In this document: piece by piece, positions 56,985 to 64,000 of the stretch
Layout: the number at the start of each line of letters is the position of its first letter
Numbering within the stretch: position 1 is the first letter of the stretch
Notes under the pieces: generated by a model
The model's input: only the letters and a program-made list of their open reading frames with translations
What the model was told of the DNA's origin: nothing
Databases searched by the model: none
Position numbers and translations under genes: made by a program
NCBI GenBank assembly: GCA_006538405.1
Contig: BJKQ01000007.1
Coordinates: 1,488,001-1,552,000, forward strand
Length of the DNA stretch: 64,000 nucleotides
Origin: Hansfordia pulvinata
Taxonomy: Eukaryota > Ascomycota > Sordariomycetes > Xylariales
Direction: 5' to 3'

Positions 56985-58002
56985 GGGCGGATAGGAGCAA
57001 CACAAGATGAGACAAGATGTCAGGGCAAGTATGGTTGCAGGGGTTCTTTTTTTCCTAGGGCAGACAGGAGGCAATGGCCAACATGACCGATGAATAGAGA
57101 GTCGTTATATGGGGGACACTTACATGTGAAGTTGTGACGATATTCGCTCGGGCCTCAGCGCCATCGACCGCGCAGCAAGGTGGGTGAACGTTGTTGAGAG
57201 CGGCGAATCAGACCGTGGGTGTCCGGTCTCGAGTCCTGGGAAGCGCCAATGACCGACGACCGCCTGGAGAATACCCACTCTGCGTCACCACCAAGCGCCC
57301 TACCTTACCTAACTTATCGAGACCGTAACATCGCGTACCTGGCGGAGATACGAGTGCCAGGAGAGGGCGCGGCGTGGAGGGCTAATACAGCGGCCGCCCT
57401 CGATGCCTCCCATTGGGCGTTCCCAAAAGCACTTGGGAGCCCAGCCCTGCCCCCGCCTGCGCATGCGCATGGCGGTGACCAGGCGAACCTGGGAAGATGG
57501 CAGAGCAGAGTACGACCTCGCTCCACCGTGGCAGCGCAGGCGGGGTAACGCGGGTCGATGTGCGGTCTGTTTCTTGGGAACACCCAATGGCCGTCTTTGG
57601 GAGCATTCAATGAGGTCCTCTTTGGGTCTTTGAGAAGGGCCAATGGCCGTCGTGATGCGGGCCGGCGACCACGCCGCAGAACCGAGGGCAGCCTGACCGA
57701 CGGCAGTTGGTTCGTTCGTCTGTCTGAGGGGGGGCCATCGCCTAAGGTACCTTAGGTATGTATAAAGACGGAAGCCGTGCTGGTTGCTCCTGCCCCCATT
57801 ATTACTTTGCCGGATGGTGAGGTCATGTGCTTTAGGTACAGCGGGAGAGAGCCGATTTGGTACTTCGACTTTCCCGTCTTCTATCGGCGCAAAGTTCATC
57901 ATCTCCCTTGGCGTGTCACTGCCCATATATTGGATCAAGCCCCCCTCTGAGGTCCCCATCTTTGAACGTTCCACTGATCCCCAACTCTCCTCTTCATTCG
58001 AA
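56985..58002. other. Intergenic region upstream of the Clr5-ankyrin gene
   Basis: No supportable gene. A GGTACCTTAGGTA motif followed by TATAAA occurs at about 57747-57771, some 235 bases before the ATG at 58003, and may be its promoter. Confidence 0.5.
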
Positions 58003-61000
58003 ATGCAGTCTCCAACTAGACAGCAATGGGAGTCTCAAAAGGGTGCTCTGTTCCAACTCTGGCTCGCGGAAAGGCTTCCACTCAAGACCCTGGCAGCTCA
58101 AATGCGGGCTCGGGGATTCAATGCATCGTAGGTCAACCTCGGTCGAGCGCCAGGCCATTGGGCTGACATTCCAACCCAGGCAGGAGCAATACAAAAAGCA
58201 ATTCATCCTGTGGGGGTTTCGTCAGAATATTCCCCGCGACATTTGGAAATACGTTGGCTTCCACGTCGAACAGCGAAGGCGCAGAGGGGAGGACACCGCC
58301 GTCATCGTCGAAGGAGTGCTTGTAGATCCCCGACGCCTCCGTAAAGAAACAAGCAGACACTTCTTCACCACCACGGAACTCGCAGGAAGAAGTAAGTTGG
58401 TTGATGACCACGCGATACTTGCTAGCAATTGCTAACGGCGGAATGTTAGCTCCTCTCTGCCTCCCAGGTCATCCTGTTTCTATTAGCACCGCTCCTCTTG
58501 AACTTTCGAAGGAAAGGAGCTTTGATTGGCCACTGTCGATGCCCTGGCTGCACTTCAACATCCACGTTCCTCTCTACAACTCCTTCCTAGGCAAGCCAGT
58601 ATTGGAAAGCCAAGGGCAGGTGGGGGTCACAGAATCCTTGGGAACACTGGTCCAGTCTACTCAAGAAGCCCTCGCGGTGGGGTCGGGGAACCTCACGGGA
58701 ACCACCAGCCGGCTTGCTCTTCGGCTGGCCACCATGATGCCAGAGAACTTTCGCGGGGAGCACATCGCCTGCGCTCAAGCCCTGACAACAGACAACGCAG
58801 GGCCAGCTCGGATCCCATTACATCTCTGCCTCTATCGGCTCTCAAACGGCGACGATGTCGACAGCCAAGAGCTCGTCGATCTGGTTGACAGACTTGGATT
58901 GACGAAGCTACCTCTCTCAAGGAAGGACACGGTCGTGAAGACACCAACAATGCAGGTTCTTCTGGTGAAGCTCCTCCAGGCAGCCATCAACCAGGGCAGA
59001 AAAGACCTTGTCTCTTGGGTGCTCAATCTTGGAGTCGACCCCAATCAACGCGAAGGGGGATGCCTTCCTCTCATATACATGATGGGCAAGCGTTGTCGCA
59101 GGAGAAGTCGAGATGGCCGGGCTTTTGAGACGAAGGAATACCCCCTGAACCAGCCCGAGATCCTGAAGCTGCTGCTCAAGCACGGCGCTTCAGTGGGTGA
59201 GCACTGCTGCATAAGCCATGGGACGCCCATGCAGATGGCTGTTCATGGCGGCTGCGAGAAGACGATCGGCGTCATGTTCCGGCACGCCCTGGAAAGCGGA
59301 GGCCGCGCACACGTTGAGCAATGGGACTGGGAAAGTCTATTCTGCAGCGCTTGTGACGAGTGTGTCACGAATACGGACATACTTCCACACCTGCATGGCT
59401 GGTACACACAGGTGCTTGGCCCAACCGTCTGCCCATGGGATTTGTTCATGTGGCCATCGGGTTTGATCAGAGCAGCAAAGAAGGGTGGCGCCCCTCTACT
59501 CTGGTCCCTGAAGTGGCATGGTGCCAACTTCAATTGCACGGATATTGGAGGCCGGTCTCCCCTGGGTGTGTTGGTCGAACAGAACCTATTCAATTCGCGT
59601 ATCTTCCCTCGAAATTGGGGAATGCCAAGCCTGGAGTTGCTGGAGTTGCTCGTGAAGATGGGGGCGTCGGTGAATTATCAGCCACGAGATGCCTCTGGGA
59701 GGAAGCTGCCCACAGCTCTGCACAGAGCGCGGGATAGAGTGTTCGTCAAGTGGCTTCTTGATCACGGCGCCGATCCAGATGCAGTCGCGTTCTGCGACAT
59801 AACTGCACGTGGGAAGCGCATTGTGGGGAGCTTCACTCCCTTGCAGCTGACCTTCGCCGCTCGGGATTCATTCTGGGTCCACGAAGCCTTACTACTGTTG
59901 AATTATGGAGCTACGATCCACGACGGAGACTTCGACAGCATCATGGCTTCAATATTGGGCTGTAACTATCGTGGGGTCTTCGAGAGTTTGGATATCAAAT
60001 TAGTGAAGCGCCAAGGAGACTTGCCCGCGGCACGCTCTCTCAGTCAAATGCTGGAGCTGGCAATTCGGCACGGCCAGCTTCAAAGTGCCCGACGATTGAT
60101 AAAAGCAGGAGCTCTACTCAATGACGAGGTTGTTGACCTGGCTCGTGCCTTTGGCTGGTCACAAGCAGAATACATCATCCGCTCTTCGCTTACCGCGGAC
60201 TTGGAGCTCCCAGCCGTCGACGACAAACACATCGCCACGGACAAGGATTTTCCGGCTCTCGAGAGATGCATCCTGCAACTGAAACACGAAGCGCCAGATC
60301 ACGACGGCAATTTGCTGCTTATCGCCGTTTCTAAGCGCCACTATAGCCAAGGTTCCTTGCTCGGTCATTTCTTGCCGGCGCTGCAGCTGGTGATGGATCA
60401 CTACCCGCAAGCGTACAGTTCGCTGGCTATGGCCCGGATCATGCGCGGACTGAAAGGCATGTGCGATGGCGACACGAGCACTGGGCAACATCTGGCAGAT
60501 CTTTGCAATGCAATGTGGCAAAGGAGGCCAGCAGGCATGCAGAGCCTCGCGCATGACGACGAGATGTTCTTCGAATCGGTCTCAGTGGCTTGTCTGAGGG
60601 GCAACTTTCACATGCTCAGTCAGCTCCTCGGTGCCCCTCCTAGGATTTACGTGGACAAGATGACAGTGAAAGAATCTCCGATTCTGCGACACTTTTCTGA
60701 GGCGTCCAAGAGCAGCTCTGATGGGCTTGGTCCCTGGACTTTCCAAGTCCTCGAGAGACTCATCAAGATGGGTTACCAGACAACGCTCTGCGGCCTCTTG
60801 TGGGTCGCCCATGCTCAATCATCGGTCGAGATAGTGAGAAGAATCATTGATCTGGGCTTTGACCCTCGCCTACGCTACCGGTGGTCGGACACTGCATTTC
60901 ACTACGTAGTCAAGAACTGCTTGATGGGCAAGTCCACCGAAATCCTGAAGCTTCTGCTTGCGCCAGAGCTTGGCCTCAACCCCAACCCTGCTTCGCGCGT

Positions 61001-61640
61001 CGACAGCATCACCGGTTCTCACGAAGCATTTGGCCACGAACTGTGCCCGGGCGATGGGACTTCACGTTTCAAAACCTTTTGGGATTACGGAACGCCACTC
61101 CAGCCTGCCATCTTCAATGCCCACCCCGAAATCATCCAGCTCTTATTGGGCGCAGGTGCCGACGTCGACGCAACTGGATTCTCTGGCAGCTCTACATCGC
61201 TGTACCACGCAGCTGCTCTGGGAAACGTCGGTGATGTGAAATGGTTAATCAAGCAAGGTGCCAATGTCAATGCGGACCCTGAGGGGACGGACCGTGAGAG
61301 GAATGATGGAGGCAGCGCCCTGGAAGCGGCGGCCCAGTGGGGAAGCATTGACGTCGTACCTGTCTTGCTGGAGTCCGGGTGCAGTATCGAGGGCCACGGG
61401 AGATTCCAGTATGTTCGTGCCGTGAAACGCGCTCGCGAACGAGGACACGGTGTATTGGCCGCTCAGCTACAACGAATCGGGGCGTGGAAACAAGAAGATG
61501 AAGACCTGCTAAGCCACGACTACGACGAGATCAGGGATCTAAATGCCACTAAGGCACCTCTAAGTGAAGATCAATACGTGCCTCGCGACAACAATGCCAT
61601 TTTGATGGACACTGTCGCGATATGGAATTCAAAGATTTAA
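58003..61640 (+). CDS. Clr5-domain ankyrin-repeat protein
   Basis: A 1175-residue protein in three exons (58003-58127, 58180-58391, 58450-61640), all in phase. The N-terminus forms a Clr5 domain split by the first intron: WESQKGALFQLWLAERLPLK, then MRARGFNAS joined to QEQYKKQFILWGFRQNI. Such domains are found at the start of many fungal ankyrin and NLR-like proteins, named after fission yeast Clr5 (heterochromatin). The rest holds degenerate ankyrin repeats, clearest at DLVSWVLNLGVDPNQREGG, ILKLLLKHGASV, LLELLVKMGASVNYQ, VKWLLDHGADPDA, IVRRIIDLGFDP, and at the C-terminus IIQLLLGAGADVDA and VKWLIKQGANVNADP. No signal peptide, membrane segment or NACHT domain. Probably a protein-protein interaction or regulatory factor; partners are not visible. 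It sits in the most accessory-looking part of the window. Confidence 0.85.
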
Positions 61641-62562
61641 TAAAGTAGTATCTCGTTTCACAGCTTACCCAATACTTGACTGCCACGCACGGCGTTGAGA
61701 CGGAATATCTAAACTGATTGATGGACGTATATTCCGTTGATGTGCTTGAGCATCCTGCTCCGCATGTCTTTCGAGCGAATCAACCAGCGCTTGCCCTTGG
61801 AAGTTGGAGGCTGGAGATGGCGAAGGACAAATGCGAATCTGGGCAAGCTTCTGCCTCAACGTCGACTCCATACCTGGTGTCCAATGAAAAGCCACATTGC
61901 ACATTGGCATGCTCCCCTTGAACTGACAGGAGAGCTCAAATCAAGGCTGAGCAGGAAGGCAATGCCGAATCAAGCCCGGATGCAAGGGGCTGGAGTACGC
62001 TGCGACGATGGACTGGAAGTCGCAGAGCTCAATAGTGGCGTTTTCGAGATGATTCCTTTTGGGAGGGGGGCTACAATGAGTGGTGGTTTGCCGGTCAGGC
62101 CTCGGGCTTAAGCTAACTCTGTAGCTGTCGCCTGTCATCTGCCGTCTACTTCTAGTCAATCTAGGTACCGTATTGACCCACAGCATGATGTGCAGCTTTC
62201 TCTAGTAGCTGCAGCTTGCCCTGCCTTGACTCGAACGCGTTGGAACTCGCCAGTAGCCGGCAGTGGGAAAGGAATGGCTGCGGGAATTGTCTTGGAACGA
62301 GTGTGAGCGGACGAGGCATTGGCCTTCGCCCCCACATGAAAGCGCGTACCGCCGGCCGACGGACCGGAAAGCGTGCAAAAGGTGGGATGAAAGGCAAGTG
62401 CGTTGGCGGGGAAGGTCCAACCCACCCCCAACGGCGGGCATGTGATGAAACTCGAACTTTCCGTCTGATATCTCTTCTTTTATTTTTACCTATTGACCCA
62501 GAAATTCACTCTCATCACCTCTGCCCGTACAGTCACCGACAGCCCCAATCTTCAACCCCACC
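61641..62562. other. Intergenic region
   Basis: No supportable gene. It contains a CTAGGTACC motif near 62161. The last 100 bases are C/T-rich, the likely leader of the gene at 62563. Confidence 0.6.
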
Positions 62563-63515
62563 ATGGCCAGCACTGCGCAACCCCTCCGCGTCGGCTTCGT
62601 GCCGGAGCACTTCTCCACCCCGCTGCACTTTGCGCAGAAGCACTTTGGCCTGGCCGCCACGCTGGTGCCCTTCCCCTCGGGCACCGGCCACATGATCACC
62701 TCCCTGCGCGCCGGCGAGATCGACGTCGGCATCGGCCTGACCGAGGGCTGGATCGCCGGGCTCGGCAAGGACGACACCCCCGGCGACGGCGGCTACCGTC
62801 TGGTCGGGACCTATGTCGAGTCGCCTCTCTGTAAGCTGTCCTCACCCTACCTTGCGTCTCGAGTGATACTGACAAGCAACACGCAGGCTGGGCCATCTCG
62901 ACGGGCGCCCAGCGGCCCGAGGTGGCGTCGGTTGGCTCGCTGCAGGGCGGCAAGATCGGCATCTCGCGCCTGGGCTCGGGCAGCCAGGTCATGGGCTACG
63001 TGCTGGCCGACCAGCAAGGGTGGCTTCAGCCGGGAAAGCAGCCTTACTCGGACTTTGTGGTGCTACAGAACTTTGCCAACCTACGCGCCGCCGTCAACTC
63101 GGGCGCCGCCGACTTCTTCATGTGGGAGCACTTCACCTCCAAGCGCTACTACGACAACGGCGAGATCCGCCGCGTCGGCGAGATCTACACCCCCTGGAGC
63201 AGCTGGAAGATTGTCGCCTCCACTGAGCTCGTGGGGGGCGGCAAGAAAGAGGACCCCCGCGTCGCCGACCTGCTCGCCCGCCTCGACCAGGGCATCGCCC
63301 ACTTCGGCGCCCACCCGGACGAGGCCGTCGAGTACATCAGCACCCACCTCGACTACTCCGAGTCCGACGCCCGCGAGTGGCTCAAGACGGTCACCTTTGT
63401 GCAGAAGACCCGGGGTGTCGACCGCGCCGTCGTCGACAGCTGTATCGGCATCCTGCGCAAGGCCGGCGTCTTGGTTGAGGGCAAGGGCTTGCAGGCTGCC
63501 GACATGCTGGCGTGA
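62563..63515 (+). CDS. Ca3427-like periplasmic-binding-protein-fold protein
   Basis: A 298-residue intracellular protein in two exons (62563-62830 and 62887-63515, T|GC phase), without a signal peptide. It has the type 2 periplasmic-binding fold known from Candida Ca3427: strand VGFVPEHFSTPLHFAQKHFGL, SLRAGEIDVGIGLTEGW, then SLQGGKIGISRLGSGSQVMG and NSGAADFFMWEHFTSK. Relatives of this fold in NMT1/THI5 bind or provide thiamine-pyrimidine precursors, but the Ca3427 group has no settled function. The family is scattered among fungi and bacteria. The start is the first ATG after a C/T-rich leader, in a good context (ACCATGG). No neighbour suggests a pathway. Confidence 0.85.
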
Positions 63516-63951
63516 GGGGGTCGTTGGCAGGGGTGGCAAAGGATTAAGAAATCAAGATATAAATCTGAATCTCAGTGGCCAATCAGAAAAATACCCCGGT
63601 TAAGTGAAGTGAATCTCCGTCTTTCAATCCGGAGCCGGCATCGACATTAAATGCACCTCCGGGCTTCGAATCCCCGGGCAGCGGCGGCGGCGGCGGCGGC
63701 ACCCCCAAAGCCGGGGCGTTTCCGGCGCGAGCTGCCGCACTGACATGCGCTAATCTTCAGCGCGTCATAGCGCCCCACTACAGCTGTCGCTCGGCCGGCC
63801 CAACGCCCTACAAGGCTGGCGCAGACAGCTTCCGATCCAGCTTCCGATCGGAGGAGTGTATTTCTCACATCCGACCACCGCCAACCACTCCATCACTCAC
63901 TCTGCTCCCTACACACCCACCACTTCCGGCTCCTGTCCACACCGCCCAGCC
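63516..63951. other. Intergenic region and leader of the last gene
   Basis: A GGC triplet tract lies at about 63675-63700. The stretch 63880-63950 is C/A/T-rich and reads as a typical fungal leader. No gene. Confidence 0.55.
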
Positions 63952-64000
63952 ATGGCGGCTCCGATCTCCCGCTCGCTATGGCACGCCGCCGCCCGATCCC
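63952..64000 (+). CDS. Start of a truncated gene at the window edge
   Basis: An ATG in excellent context (AGCCATGG) after a leader-like stretch opens a frame that runs off the end of the window: MAAPISRSLWHAAARS. The small, Arg/Ala/Ser-rich, acid-free start would suit a mitochondrial presequence, but sixteen residues are too few to name it. Confidence 0.4.
   Translation, partial: MAAPISRSLWHAAARS

Noticed and set aside
1..64000. CRISPR array, rRNA, tRNA or transposon
   Set aside because: No regularly spaced repeats, no recognisable rRNA, no cloverleaf with a convincing GGTTCGAATCC-type arm, and no transposase or reverse transcriptase frame were seen; a dedicated scan was not possible.

Overview
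The window looks like a nuclear contig of a filamentous ascomycete (Pezizomycotina, most likely a Sordariomycete). The genes are GC-rich and monocistronic. They carry short introns, mostly 50-110 bp with GT...AG ends, and have long pyrimidine-rich leaders. The proteome is typically fungal: ornithine decarboxylase, LTV1, LSG1, a Zw10/Dsl1 tether, taxilin, CYM1/PreP, a cutinase, and a Clr5-ankyrin protein. I saw no bacterial operon structure, CRISPR array, rRNA, convincing tRNA, or transposon.

Layout: 1-7.0 kb is gene-poor and rich in a short motif, TACTCGTA. 7.0-8.1 kb holds a conserved fungal protein of unknown function, 9.3-12.2 kb a Zw10/Dsl1 homologue (minus), 14.1-17.4 kb an M16 metallopeptidase (with a small membrane-type ORF in front of it), and 19.9-21.0 kb a cutinase. 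21.9-23.5 kb is a glyoxylate/hydroxypyruvate reductase (minus). 25.7-26.2 kb and 27.3-27.7 kb are two small secreted proteins. 28.5-29.5 kb is an alpha/beta hydrolase (minus), 30.7-31.1 kb a short two-exon gene, and 32.9-34.3 kb ornithine decarboxylase (minus) behind a leader of about 0.8 kb with no ATG. 35-40 kb is a second gene-poor, motif-rich stretch. 40.1-43.2 kb is the mitochondrial presequence protease (minus), 44.1-44.7 kb a broken coding-like segment, 46.0-48.1 kb taxilin, and 49.0-50.6 kb LTV1 (minus), head to head with LSG1 at 51.8-54.0 kb. 55.7-61.6 kb is more accessory: a DUF7053-like gene, a small membrane protein and a Clr5-ankyrin protein. 62.6-63.5 kb is a Ca3427-like periplasmic-binding-fold protein, and a further gene starts at 63952.

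The strongest unexpected signal is technical or evolutionary. Five otherwise well-conserved genes (7043, Zw10, alpha/beta hydrolase, LTV1, DUF7053) contain seven breaks, each equal to one missing base in or next to a short G/C run. Restoring one base per site makes every total length a multiple of three. This points to homopolymer deletions in the assembly rather than to five independent pseudogenes, and it means the gene models need raw-read checking.

Functionally, most genes are independent housekeeping genes: ribosome biogenesis (LTV1/LSG1), ER-Golgi tethering (Zw10/Dsl1), vesicle traffic (taxilin), mitochondrial proteolysis, and polyamine synthesis. A few secreted or accessory genes that could matter for host or substrate interaction are interspersed among them. 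I did not find a convincing new multi-gene system.
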